From the NCBI GenBank assembly GCA_035354435.1, contig DAOQAY010000004.1, forward strand, positions 1 through 39,382: DNA of 39,382 bases. Reading direction: 5' to 3'. The position numbers and the translations under genes were made by a program. How positions within the stretch are numbered: position 1 is the first letter of the stretch; each line of letters begins with the position of its first letter. This document shows, one piece after another, positions 23,701 through 30,927 of this stretch. Origin of the DNA: JAKLDO01 sp035354435 (lineage in GTDB: Bacteria; UBP6; UBA1177). Below the pieces are notes generated by a model. It made no database searches. It was not told the origin of the DNA and was given only the letters and a program-made list of their open reading frames with translations.

Positions 23701-24093
23701 TGTATATTTTTCATTATCAGGGTATTTTTTTATGAAATTCTCAAAAAGGGTAATCGCATCACCTCTGTTTGCCATTTCTTTTTCAAACGCTTTTTGAATT
23801 ACAGGTGAATACTTTTCCTCAATCTGCCTCTTCTTGTCTTCGATGTTCCTTCTTAAAAGAGATCGCAGCTCCTTCTGATATTCCTTTGTAATAGATTCAT
23901 ATCTCATTATCTGTCTTTCGACATAACCTTTATTAAATTCCTTAGAGTCTGAAATTATGTCAGGAACATCATTTACAATTGCATCTGACTGCTGATCTCC
24001 GGTCTTTTTCTCAATATTTGCCGTCTCATCACAAAAGACAGTGCCATAAACAGAAATGATCAGCATCAAAATTGTTATACGAAGCACGATCAT
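20737..24093 (-). CDS. GltD/AgmU-like giant TPR protein (cassette B)
   Basis: The 1118-residue exported protein has a signal peptide (MIVLRITILMLIISVYGTVF, about 1-21) and then tandem TPR/Sel1-like helical pairs over nearly its whole length. Examples are AMYRLAELYFERSVLAFEEK (about 130), LYYRIADYYFKTNDLNSAEK, LYKLAWTYYRQSKFQDAID and ALFNAGLLLERLQKYREAS. A distinct C-terminal block holds YKIGTLYQSFSDALFNA and LEKARELKLFNKWTQ. The same block, with FYIGKIYKDLTDQMFNA and the NxW pair, ends the 1212-residue protein at 30928-34566, showing paralogy beyond generic TPR similarity. Myxococcus AgmU/GltD is a large periplasmic TPR protein of the gliding complex with this gene neighbourhood. Four-base overlaps on both sides (24090-24093, 20737-20740) tie it into one translation unit. 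Confidence 0.85.
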   Translation of the reverse strand: MIVLRITILMLIISVYGTVFCDETANIEKKTGDQQSDAIVNDVPDIISDSKEFNKGYVERQIMRYESITKEYQKELRSLLRRNIEDKKRQIEEKYSPVIQKAFEKEMANRGDAITLFENFIKKYPDNEKYTPGAMYRLAELYFERSVLAFEEKTQEYEKELESFEEKTTSTEPVVPINDFSDSVKLYKEIISKFNSFQYLGDVYYMLGYCLNESGKGEEAVKVWLELVENKLKATYMAELYYRIADYYFKTNDLNSAEKYYKAGLEYKENDLYDKTLYKLAWTYYRQSKFQDAIDTFTALILFADEMKKNGIDRGQDLRKEAVQYIAISYSDLDWGHVDKAISYFNNIKGGSFEKDVFEQLGKYYFENNNFDQAEKSYRFILSRHPYSENSPRIHNKLIQLYHKAREFDKESAEIEVFSKQYGSESEWARINRGNTTALREAGEWARSALLDTASFHHRQAQVYKEKGENDKAVDEYRIAAISYGEYLVKFPYTSESYDITYNFADTLFQSGDIEMAVVIYERIRDDKNQDSQKEDAAYQAFVCYNMLWEKSPERLVKSEEKRGKPFSSLEEKLIQSSEIYFDIVKDKKEKNAEFDEPAVAYTGARIFFDHGKFEEAEKRYLKIISEFPEHLAAVLSARDIIGAYYEKKDWSNVAKWSKLLTDRLSSKEQVSKEIKNEFTTYRADALFNYAQKLESEQKYKEAATEYLKLVEENPYSKNSDAALSNAAINYQRATMFESALQLHERVYKEYPYSSFAPLSLYLVAFNAEMSYDFEKAVNAYKLLYEKYPTYEKKSEALFNAGLLLERLQKYREASVYYRMFYSEEKEKIEGKEALFTSAMMYEKAKDWREMIKSLESFIQTFRNDPEVGNLVMRAYHQIAIVNEEKLGNWKLAKEYYAKILEYLDESRNNSDESLLYAAEAKYKLLEDDYDEYLKMKIGGKNDKQLEENLKKKVEKMKLLEAKYSEILKLQVYEWVLASIYKIGTLYQSFSDALFNAETPKGLTVEEEEMYIQILRQRAEPIEDEAVSTYTRGLEKARELKLFNKWTQLIIEKLSLMRPAEYKVGKTPIYATKSKLTTGFPILLSLDKTEKKVYSKPGMGLTKQSGEKPVEQNEGDKK

Positions 24094-26378
24094 TCGGCAT
24101 CATCCTCCGTATTAAGATACAGCGATTTTATCTCAAGAGCTCTCTGCGTCCTGTATTTGAGAAGATCTGCGGTATTTTCCTCTTTTTTCTCCCATGCCAC
24201 ATCAATTATCCCGAGATCAGCCTGAAGTACAAGATCGACAAAGGAGGCCCGCACTTTACTGATATTGGAATACATGGCGAGAGATGCAATCTCATTGATC
24301 TCTCTTTTAACATCCATCAGTTCGCTTTTATATTCATTCAGATTCGTCTTTTCCTGTTCATAGGAAACTCTTATCTTGCCAATAATATCCTTTACAGCAT
24401 CATTCAGCTTTGAATAAAACTCTCCGAGATCATCATCAATTTTCTGAGTATCTTTTAAAAGACCGTCAATTATCTGTTCTTTATCAGCAACATCCGCCGT
24501 TGATCTCAACAGAATGTCACTTTGTTTTTTAATAACGAAATTGAGGCTGTTCCTTGATATGATAAACCTGCTTATAATATCTCCGCCGAGAACAAGACGA
24601 TTCTTTTCCTGTTCAATCTCACTTTTATATTGCTGAAGTGAATCAATAATCTTTTTTATTTCATCTTTTTCGTTGTTTATCCTTTCAGATATCTTATCAC
24701 CGGCAGCAGAGGCTTTTTTTTCTCTTAAATAGTAAATACCAGTAGCTTCCAGCTGATCATAAAGCGAATTTGTCTGAATTGTTATCAGGTGAAGATTTTC
24801 TTCAAGATTAATAATCATTTTTGCATAATCAGATGCATCTTTTTCAATTTGATCAGGTTGAATCGGATTCTTTTCAAGTATACTGGACAATTCATTTTTC
24901 TTCTTTTCAAGCTCCGCATATTCAGTTCTGTCTTCTTCGCTCAACCCGGACCATGCTATCTCTTTTTTCAATTCCGTCACATCGTTTCTTATTGAAACCA
25001 GTCTGTTTTGAAGATAAATAGCTGATTTAGATCCTTCTTTCAAAGGAGGAAAAAGTGATGCCGCATTCTGATTGTTAACAATAGAACCTATTTTCTTTTC
25101 AAGCTGATCGACCATTATGATCTCTTCTTCAAGATTTGCAACATCGTCACCAAGCTTCATTGCATTGGCAAATTTCTTGTTGTTCTTAAGCAGTGACCGG
25201 ACTACAGGTGAATAAGGTGAAAGCACAAAAGATTCTCTGCTTTTGCGATAACTATCAGAAAATGACTTACTGTCGATCAATTGCAGCTCATCCTTAATGC
25301 TGCTATATTTTTTCACCACTGAATCGAATATCACCATTGCTTCACCATACTTTTTCAACTTGATCAGAAGAGAACCTTCCAGTATCTCAGCTCTAGGAGA
25401 AACGATTGAATCAGGTGCAATGTATTTAATGAGTCTCAGAGCTTCAACGGCTCTGCCATATTCCTCTTTTTTAATATAAGTCCAGCAAAGCTCATAATAA
25501 GCTTCCGGGAAATATTCAGATTTTTTATCGAGGAGAACATAATATTTAACCGATTTGGCAAAATCGCCCTGTTCAAAAGAAATCCTGGCAGCTGCAAGAA
25601 TTGACAGCTCATATATCCTTTGAAATTTATAAAATTTATTATCGTCAGAAATACCTGCAATTTCTTCAAAATATTTAAGAGCCTTTACCGGATCCCCTTT
25701 TTTGTAAAATATTGTACCTAGAAAATACAGACTTTGAGGATAAAATGAACTTGTGCTCTTCTGAGTCAGAAAAACATTTTGGGATTCGTCTATCTGATTG
25801 TCAAAAAAAAGACTCTTGCCAAGATAATATATCAGTTCCTGATCCTGAGAAATATCGTAACCTATCTCAAGAAATTTAGAGTAATATTTCTTTGCTACAG
25901 AGTATTCTCCAAGGTGATAGCTCGAAGCTATAAGCCTTTTCAGACACTCGGCTTTATATTTTGTATCGCTTACTTCAGTAAGAAGCATTTCATAGTATCT
26001 GGCAGCTGAAATGTAATTTTTGTTTCTGAAAAGTGATTCTGAGAGTTTATATACAGCCTGCTCCCAGATCGAATCCTTTTCCTCTCTTGAAATTACAATC
26101 GAATAAAAAAGACTGCCCGATGAAATATAATCACCTTTCTGATAGTAGAATTCTGCCTTTCTCAACCTGTTTGCAACAGGCTCAACATATTCCTTGTTTA
26201 TTGTAAGAGGAGAAAGATATTTCAACTCTATTTCCAAGGACTCCTGACTTACTTCGTTAAGAGCTTTTCTTAATGAATCGACCTTCGAATCAAATGAATT
26301 TGAAGTATCTTCAGCTGTCAATTCAAGAAAAAAGAATACTAATACAAAATATAAGAAAACAACTGCGGATAATTTCAT
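24090..26378 (-). CDS. GltC-like TPR and coiled-coil protein (cassette B)
   Basis: The 762-residue protein has a signal peptide without lipobox (MKLSAVVFLYFVLVFFFLEL, ends near 22). TPR-like repeats follow from about 65 to 360 (AEFYYQKGDYISSGSLFYSI, AVYKLSESLFRNKNYISAA, FYPQSLYFLGTIFYKKGDP), then a long predicted coiled coil (about 410-700). The C-terminal stretch VLQADLGIIDVAWEKKEE recalls large TPR proteins of myxobacteria. The N-terminal half aligns by eye with the lipoprotein at 34607-36226, including the shared SSFYPxxxYFLG element, but the coiled-coil half is expanded here. It would be a periplasmic scaffold; the GltC name rests on gene order and is tentative. The gene overlaps its neighbours by one and four bases. 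Confidence 0.8.
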   Translation of the reverse strand: MKLSAVVFLYFVLVFFFLELTAEDTSNSFDSKVDSLRKALNEVSQESLEIELKYLSPLTINKEYVEPVANRLRKAEFYYQKGDYISSGSLFYSIVISREEKDSIWEQAVYKLSESLFRNKNYISAARYYEMLLTEVSDTKYKAECLKRLIASSYHLGEYSVAKKYYSKFLEIGYDISQDQELIYYLGKSLFFDNQIDESQNVFLTQKSTSSFYPQSLYFLGTIFYKKGDPVKALKYFEEIAGISDDNKFYKFQRIYELSILAAARISFEQGDFAKSVKYYVLLDKKSEYFPEAYYELCWTYIKKEEYGRAVEALRLIKYIAPDSIVSPRAEILEGSLLIKLKKYGEAMVIFDSVVKKYSSIKDELQLIDSKSFSDSYRKSRESFVLSPYSPVVRSLLKNNKKFANAMKLGDDVANLEEEIIMVDQLEKKIGSIVNNQNAASLFPPLKEGSKSAIYLQNRLVSIRNDVTELKKEIAWSGLSEEDRTEYAELEKKKNELSSILEKNPIQPDQIEKDASDYAKMIINLEENLHLITIQTNSLYDQLEATGIYYLREKKASAAGDKISERINNEKDEIKKIIDSLQQYKSEIEQEKNRLVLGGDIISRFIISRNSLNFVIKKQSDILLRSTADVADKEQIIDGLLKDTQKIDDDLGEFYSKLNDAVKDIIGKIRVSYEQEKTNLNEYKSELMDVKREINEIASLAMYSNISKVRASFVDLVLQADLGIIDVAWEKKEENTADLLKYRTQRALEIKSLYLNTEDDAE

Positions 26379-27136
26379 TATTGCCCCTGATCTGTTTTTT
26401 CCTGATCAGCTTTAACGGTATCTTCAAACATTTTTCTGGAGACATCAAATGAGACAAAAAGCCTGTTGTCTATTTTTGTCGAACTTCCCCTATCTTTAGA
26501 GACAATCGTGATTTCCATCAAATTACCCTCTTCAATATTCACAGAATGTCCCGTTTTCATTTTAAAAGAATATCCTTTCATGTAAGAGAAAAATCCGAAC
26601 CCCTTTCCCTGATAAACCAGAAAAACTGATATATGGTGAGGACCGGGAACAACAGATCCGTCATATATAACAATCTCATCTTTCTCAAGCTCCGGTGACT
26701 CTTCAAGTTTTTTAAATACAGGTGCCTCATCAAGATAATAAATAACTGAAACCAGTTTGAAAGCTTTCCCGACTTCATTCTTATGAACTATTGTAAGTCT
26801 TGCACCGGCAATAGAACCGCTTAAAACAGTTTCCTGTAATATTGATAATCTCTGCTTTGAACGAAATATCTTATCTTTTAAAGAATTTATCTTTTCTTCA
26901 AGGTTTCTGAGCTTAAGATTATAATCCTGTTCATTATCGATATTATCACTTTCATTACTATCCGTTTTTTTAACATCTGCACCATCATTGACCTTAATTT
27001 TTTCAGGATTTTCTGATGGAGCTGTACCAGAAGTACTTTCACTTTTAACAGCTGTATTATCAGAATCAGCTTCAGTTGCAAAAACAGGGAAAAAAAGTAC
27101 TAATATACAAAATGGAATAAAAACACCGACTCTCAT
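26378..27136 (-). CDS. Exported coiled-coil protein, conserved myxobacterial-type family
   Basis: The 252-residue protein begins with a signal peptide (MRVGVFIPFCILVLFFPVFA) and a Ser/Glu/Asp-rich low-complexity segment (about 25-70). A coiled coil follows (LRNLEEKINSLKDKIFRSKQ, about 75-95). The folded domain contains LQETVLSGSIAGARLTIVHK, YYLDEAPVF, GSVVPGPHHISVFLVYQGKG and FFSYMKGYSF. I recognise this as a family widespread in Myxococcota, often carrying unreliable names such as dihydrolipoamide acetyltransferase; its real function is unknown to me. I start at ATG 27136, with GGAG upstream; the open frame to 27217 would bury the signal peptide. It is the first gene after a good candidate promoter and begins the cassette B operon, overlapping the next gene by one base. 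Confidence 0.75.
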   Translation of the reverse strand: MRVGVFIPFCILVLFFPVFATEADSDNTAVKSESTSGTAPSENPEKIKVNDGADVKKTDSNESDNIDNEQDYNLKLRNLEEKINSLKDKIFRSKQRLSILQETVLSGSIAGARLTIVHKNEVGKAFKLVSVIYYLDEAPVFKKLEESPELEKDEIVIYDGSVVPGPHHISVFLVYQGKGFGFFSYMKGYSFKMKTGHSVNIEEGNLMEITIVSKDRGSSTKIDNRLFVSFDVSRKMFEDTVKADQEKTDQGQ

Positions 27137-27163
27137 TTTTTTACTCCGTAAAAATTCATAAAT

Positions 27164-27192
27164 AATATATGTAATGGCACTGGAAAATGCAA
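27164..27192 (-). promoter_or_regulatory. Candidate promoter of the cassette B operon
   Basis: On the minus strand TTGCAT (27192-27187) and TATATT (27169-27164) are separated by exactly 17 bases. Transcription would start near 27157, about 20 bases before the ATG at 27136, leaving room for the GGAG site. This would be the main promoter for a tightly spaced series of more than a dozen genes. It is a sequence match only, in AT-rich DNA where chance matches occur. Confidence 0.45.
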
Positions 27193-27265
27193 TTTTATAT
27201 ATGAAAAATCTGGTCAATATTGAAACATGACAACATTTCTGCTGTTTTTTTCAAAAAATTTGCCA

Positions 27266-27287
27266 AATCAATAAAATAAAATTGATT
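27266..27287 (-). terminator. Weak AT-rich hairpin after cassette A
   Basis: AATCAAT and ATTGATT form a 7-bp AT-only stem with an 8-base loop, followed on the minus strand after a few bases by AATTTTTT. It is in the right place to end the cassette A transcript, but the stem is weak, so this is a low-confidence call. Confidence 0.25.
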
Positions 27288-27336
27288 ATTTTAATTATTT
27301 GAAACTAAGTCGATTTTCCCTGAAAGCTGCTTAATT

Positions 27337-27963
27337 TTAGAATGTATATTTCATGAATGGAGTAACAATAATGTTCATACCGTCAAAATCAACAACATAG
27401 TTAAATTCTGCTGACATTCCAAGTGAGAAATGTCTTGATACGGTATAATATTCAAAATCCAATCCGCCACCGATAGCAATATTTCCTGAATTTGTGTCTG
27501 TCTGGCTTCCTGATTTATATGTCTTTGCAAGAGCATAATAATCAAAGTTGATAAGAAGTCCAAGTTCCCACCTTTTTGTAATCATCCAGTCAATATTGAC
27601 TTCAAGACCGACAGTTAAAGGATTATAATCTTCAAACCATGGAGAAGCTGTATAGTCAGAAATATCTTTAGGATTTGTATTATACTGCAACATGCCTAAA
27701 GAAAAAGCAATACCGACATTAACAGCAGATTTTATATCTATATCATAGCCGATATTGAATTTTACTGCTGATCCGATCGGACTTCCCGCATTGTCACCAC
27801 CAGCATCTCCGACATAGGCAAGTATACCGCCGGAAAGCTGAAAATTAAAACCCCTTAATATTGGATTCAGGTCATTTCCTGAAACATCTCCGCTCTCAGC
27901 TTCTGCTTCGGCAAAAAGGGAAAAACTAAACAAAAGTATCGCAATTACGAACAGTTTTCTCAT
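27337..27963 (-). CDS. Small outer-membrane beta-barrel protein (end of cassette A)
   Basis: The 208-residue protein has a signal peptide (MRKLFVIAILLFSFSLFAEA). Alternating amphipathic strands follow (FQLSGGILAYVGDAGG, AVKFNIGYDIDIKSAVNVGI, PLTVGLEVNIDWMITKRWEL, AIGGGLDFEYYTVSRHFSLG), and it ends in a Phe-terminal strand (IIVTPFMKYTF), the usual outer-membrane sorting signal. I start at ATG 27963 because GGAGAG lies five bases upstream; a start at 27975 has no such site. It follows the GltG-like gene by 12 bases. In Myxococcus Glt and Nfs clusters small barrels (GltA/GltB, NfsA/NfsB) follow the core genes, so this may be an outer-membrane anchor of the complex. That role is inferred from order alone. 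Confidence 0.8.
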   Translation of the reverse strand: MRKLFVIAILLFSFSLFAEAEAESGDVSGNDLNPILRGFNFQLSGGILAYVGDAGGDNAGSPIGSAVKFNIGYDIDIKSAVNVGIAFSLGMLQYNTNPKDISDYTASPWFEDYNPLTVGLEVNIDWMITKRWELGLLINFDYYALAKTYKSGSQTDTNSGNIAIGGGLDFEYYTVSRHFSLGMSAEFNYVVDFDGMNIIVTPFMKYTF

Positions 27964-27975
27964 TTTTCTCTCCAT

Positions 27976-29385
27976 TTAGCCTTCTGAGTGCTTAAATACG
28001 AACGGATAGTTAACAATAACAATACCGCCACCTTTGGGGGCTGGAAATCTTATCTTCTTTATCTGATCTGCAACACAACTTTCAACATTCTGGTTACCCA
28101 TGGTCGTTCTGTTAACTTTTGAACTGCTGACCGCACCAGTACCGGAAATTATAAAGTTGATAACAATTCTTCCAAAGAGCTTAGGATCTTTATTAAGTTC
28201 TTTTTCATAACACCATCTGATCTTAGCAAGGTTTCTCTGGATATAAGCATCGATAACCGACTTATCAAGAGCACCCATAATAACAGCCTGACCACCACCA
28301 GCACTTATATCAGAACGACCTTTTCTGCCGATCTGACCTGCAGCCATACCATATTTGCCGCCACCGCCGCCCCCACGGCCTCTAGTTCCAAGACCTCCGA
28401 TTCCAAGAGCATTTCCACCGCCACCGGTACCGAACCCTCTTGTACCCAATCCACCTGAACCAAACTGGTCAACACCGGAAAGACCTGTAACAGAACCGAG
28501 TGTTTTCTCCATACCTGCACCAAGTCCGCCACCACCGAAAACTCTGTCAAAACTTGCAGCACCCGAAGAAAGAGCACCCATAATACCTGAACTCTGAGCA
28601 ACCTTAGCATCAAGACCTTTTCTTGCAGAACCCTGTGCATTAGCAACTCTGCTCTTCTTATCTCCGACTCTGCCTTCTTCTCCAAGTGACTTTCTCTGCT
28701 GGCTGGCTTCAACAAGTCCTTCTTTCGGTTTTTCAAGCTTTATTTTCTTTTCTTCTTCCAGCTCCTCAACCTTCACTTCATCCTGATTTTCTACAATCAT
28801 TTTTGCAAAACGGTTATCAAGCTCAAAAATATCAACTTCTATCGGAGGAGTTTCAATCAGCATGTTAAAGAAAAAAGCACCAAAAATGAAAACGATAAAC
28901 ATCAAAAGCGCAAAAGCAGCATCAAACTGCCGCAAAAAGCCACCTCTTTTATATGGTTCTTTGGGAGACTTCATTGCACAAATGGTAATCTTGCCTAATT
29001 CAACAACAACAAGAGTTTTGTCATCTACTTCGACATTAGTGTTTCCTGATTTCACAAAAGCCTGAATATCAGTTTTTTCTGTTCCCTTATAAATGGAACC
29101 CTTAAAAGTGTCTTTTAAATTGACAATAAACTGATTTCCTGAAACTGTTGCAAAATCAACGACAGGATCACTTAAATAAACATCATCAACTACACAATCA
29201 GCTGATGTTTCAGAGCCGACCTTAAAACTTTTCTTAATCTTCTGAAGATCAAGAAGCACTCTCTGATCATAAACGACTCTGACTTCAGGCTCTAACTGCC
29301 CGGCATAATCCTGATTTACCGGGACCTCCGGGATCGGAGACAAATCATACAGCAGTCTTTTTCTCAACTTTGTTTGTTCAGGCAT
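27976..29385 (-). CDS. GltG/PglI-like inner-membrane protein with AgmX/PglI C-terminal domain (cassette A)
   Basis: The 469-residue protein has an FHA-like N-terminal beta domain (about 35-135: VRVVYDQRVLLDLQKIKKSF, FKVGSETSADCVVDD), one transmembrane helix (155-176), a charged segment, and a strikingly Gly-rich linker (284-365, with repeated GGLGTRG). The AgmX/PglI domain follows (about 376-466: IQRNLAKIRWCYEKELNKDP, GRIVINFIISGTGAV, VADQIKKIRFPAPKGG), with the conserved pair Cys392 and Cys437. Topology places the FHA-like part in the cytoplasm and the TonB-like tail in the periplasm. It is the paralogue of the 457-residue protein at 15562-16935, but its linker is glycine-rich rather than Lys/Glu-rich. 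No motor genes accompany this copy. The start follows a GAGG site. Confidence 0.9.
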   Translation of the reverse strand: MPEQTKLRKRLLYDLSPIPEVPVNQDYAGQLEPEVRVVYDQRVLLDLQKIKKSFKVGSETSADCVVDDVYLSDPVVDFATVSGNQFIVNLKDTFKGSIYKGTEKTDIQAFVKSGNTNVEVDDKTLVVVELGKITICAMKSPKEPYKRGGFLRQFDAAFALLMFIVFIFGAFFFNMLIETPPIEVDIFELDNRFAKMIVENQDEVKVEELEEEKKIKLEKPKEGLVEASQQRKSLGEEGRVGDKKSRVANAQGSARKGLDAKVAQSSGIMGALSSGAASFDRVFGGGGLGAGMEKTLGSVTGLSGVDQFGSGGLGTRGFGTGGGGNALGIGGLGTRGRGGGGGGKYGMAAGQIGRKGRSDISAGGGQAVIMGALDKSVIDAYIQRNLAKIRWCYEKELNKDPKLFGRIVINFIISGTGAVSSSKVNRTTMGNQNVESCVADQIKKIRFPAPKGGGIVIVNYPFVFKHSEG

Positions 29386-29427
29386 AGCACCGGCCTCATA
29401 TTAAAAAGTTAAACATTAACAACACTC

Positions 29428-29697
29428 TCAATTAAGAAGGTCAACAGATCTAACAAGCTCCTTGTTGAAATCTTTCTTCAAATTTATCAAGGAATTAAAT
29501 TTTGTCTTCGACCTATCCATAAGGAAAGAACCCGAAGGTTTTTTTATCTGTCCTTCAAGCATTACATCTTCAAAATCGATTACTGTTTTTTCACGGTATT
29601 TTACTACTCTACCCTGATCATCGGTTTCCTGAGCATCTTGAGCCCAAGAAAATCCGAAAGCAAGCAAAACAACCGCCAGCATCAGAACTTTTTTCAT
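29428..29697 (-). CDS. Small exported GltF-like protein (cassette A)
   Basis: The 89-residue precursor has a signal peptide (MKKVLMLAVVLLAFGFSWAQ). I start at ATG 29697 because GGAGGT lies seven bases upstream; nine extra codons to 29724 are possible but would contain that site. The mature part holds FEDVMLEGQIKKPSGSFLMD followed by RSKTKFNSLINL. The order of a L/I-x-G-x-I-x-x-P element, a FL-x-R-x-K element and a C-terminal acidic helix is shared with the small protein at 18858-19109. Each lies between a TPR lipoprotein gene and the motor or GltG-like genes, the place GltF takes in Myxococcus. Its biochemical role is unknown. Confidence 0.8.
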   Translation of the reverse strand: MKKVLMLAVVLLAFGFSWAQDAQETDDQGRVVKYREKTVIDFEDVMLEGQIKKPSGSFLMDRSKTKFNSLINLKKDFNKELVRSVDLLN

Positions 29698-29770
29698 CGC
29701 ATCGACCTCCCTGTAAAGATCCAAAGCAAGTTACTTTATACACAAACACTAAAATATATCAAATTTTCAA

Positions 29771-30925
29771 TCACTGTCCTTCAACTTTTTCAACAGGTCT
29801 TATGTTGACCTGATCTTTAAGGTAAAGATTGACAATATGAGTTTCAGGAACAGTCTCAAGTGAGATGAATTTTCTAAAACTTCTCTTTGCCTCAACTTTC
29901 TTATTCATATGGTCATAATAAAGAACGCCAAGATTGAAAGTTGCAAGTGCATTGTTTGGATCTTTTGCCAGAACATTCAAATACTCTTTTTCCGCATCTT
30001 CAAACCTGCCGAGACCTCTCAAAGAAATAGCAAGACCGATCCTTGCAAATATGTTGTCAGGATCCTGAGAAAGTACGATAGAAAATTTCTCGTAAGCTGT
30101 TTCAGCATCTCCATATTTCATTGCAATAGAACCGACATTGAAATTCGCACTTTTATTCTTCGTATCATTCTGAATCGCCTTAACGAAAAAAAGCATTGCC
30201 AAAGAGTCATCCTGCTGTGAAGAATAAAGAACACCCCTGTTGTTTGCTATACCTGAATCGTCAGCTTTGAGATTATAGGAGTTTGTAGTAACCATGTTGG
30301 CCAGACCCATATCTTTTTTTCTGAAATAGATCATGCCGAGGTTTTTAAGAGCATCGACATCAGACTGATCCTGAATAAGAATCTTTCTAACTGATTGAAT
30401 TGCATTTACATAGTCACCTTTAAGAAGATGGAAACCGGCAACAGCTGAAAGCACCCCTTTATCCTTATCATTTTCTTTTTCAAGAAATTTATCACATACA
30501 TCAATGGCTCTGTTATATTCGAGTTTATTAGCATAAATTGCCGCTTTGTTTATAACCGGCATAGCATATTTCGGATCAAGTTCAAGAGCTTTATTGTAGT
30601 TTTTAACTGCATTCTGATCATCTCCCCTTCTCTGATAAACCAGTCCGAGGTTATAATGAACAATAGGAGCTTTAGGAAAAGATTCGACAGCCATTTCAAA
30701 ATAACTGACCGCTTTGTCGAAATCGACTTTACCGTCTTTTACTTCCAAAGCTTCCATTCCAAGTTGTGTGTAGTATTTAGCCCAGTCTTCAGGTTCTTTC
30801 GGAGCTTCTTTAATCAGAACAACTTTATCGCTTTTTTTGACCTCTTCTTTCTTTTCCGGAGCCGTAGCGCAGGAAACAAACATAAGAGAAATACATACAG
30901 ATATTAGTATTGTAAACCTTTTCAT
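29771..30925 (-). CDS. GltE/AglT-like TPR lipoprotein (cassette A)
   Basis: The 384-residue lipoprotein has the signal MKRFTILISVCISLMFVSC (lipidated Cys19) and a short charged linker. Canonical TPR units follow from about 50 to 355: AVSYFEMAVESFPKAPIVHY, NLGLVYQRRGDDQNAVKNY, ALKNLGMIYFRKKDMGLAN, ARIGLAISLRGLGRFEDAEK and LATFNLGVLYYDHMNKKVEA. This matches Myxococcus AglT/GltE in type and gene order. It should be anchored in a membrane and face the periplasm, acting as a scaffold between the giant TPR protein and the GltG-like protein. The start is two bases after the stop of the 1212-residue gene, behind GGGAG. Its cassette B counterpart is at 19172-20740. Confidence 0.88.
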   Translation of the reverse strand: MKRFTILISVCISLMFVSCATAPEKKEEVKKSDKVVLIKEAPKEPEDWAKYYTQLGMEALEVKDGKVDFDKAVSYFEMAVESFPKAPIVHYNLGLVYQRRGDDQNAVKNYNKALELDPKYAMPVINKAAIYANKLEYNRAIDVCDKFLEKENDKDKGVLSAVAGFHLLKGDYVNAIQSVRKILIQDQSDVDALKNLGMIYFRKKDMGLANMVTTNSYNLKADDSGIANNRGVLYSSQQDDSLAMLFFVKAIQNDTKNKSANFNVGSIAMKYGDAETAYEKFSIVLSQDPDNIFARIGLAISLRGLGRFEDAEKEYLNVLAKDPNNALATFNLGVLYYDHMNKKVEAKRSFRKFISLETVPETHIVNLYLKDQVNIRPVEKVEGQ

Positions 30926-30927
30926 AA

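Noticed and set aside
28355..28597. Plus-strand proline-rich frame (PPPPPPRPLVPRPP)
   Set aside because: It is the antisense of the Gly-rich linker of the GltG-like protein; codon bias explains it.
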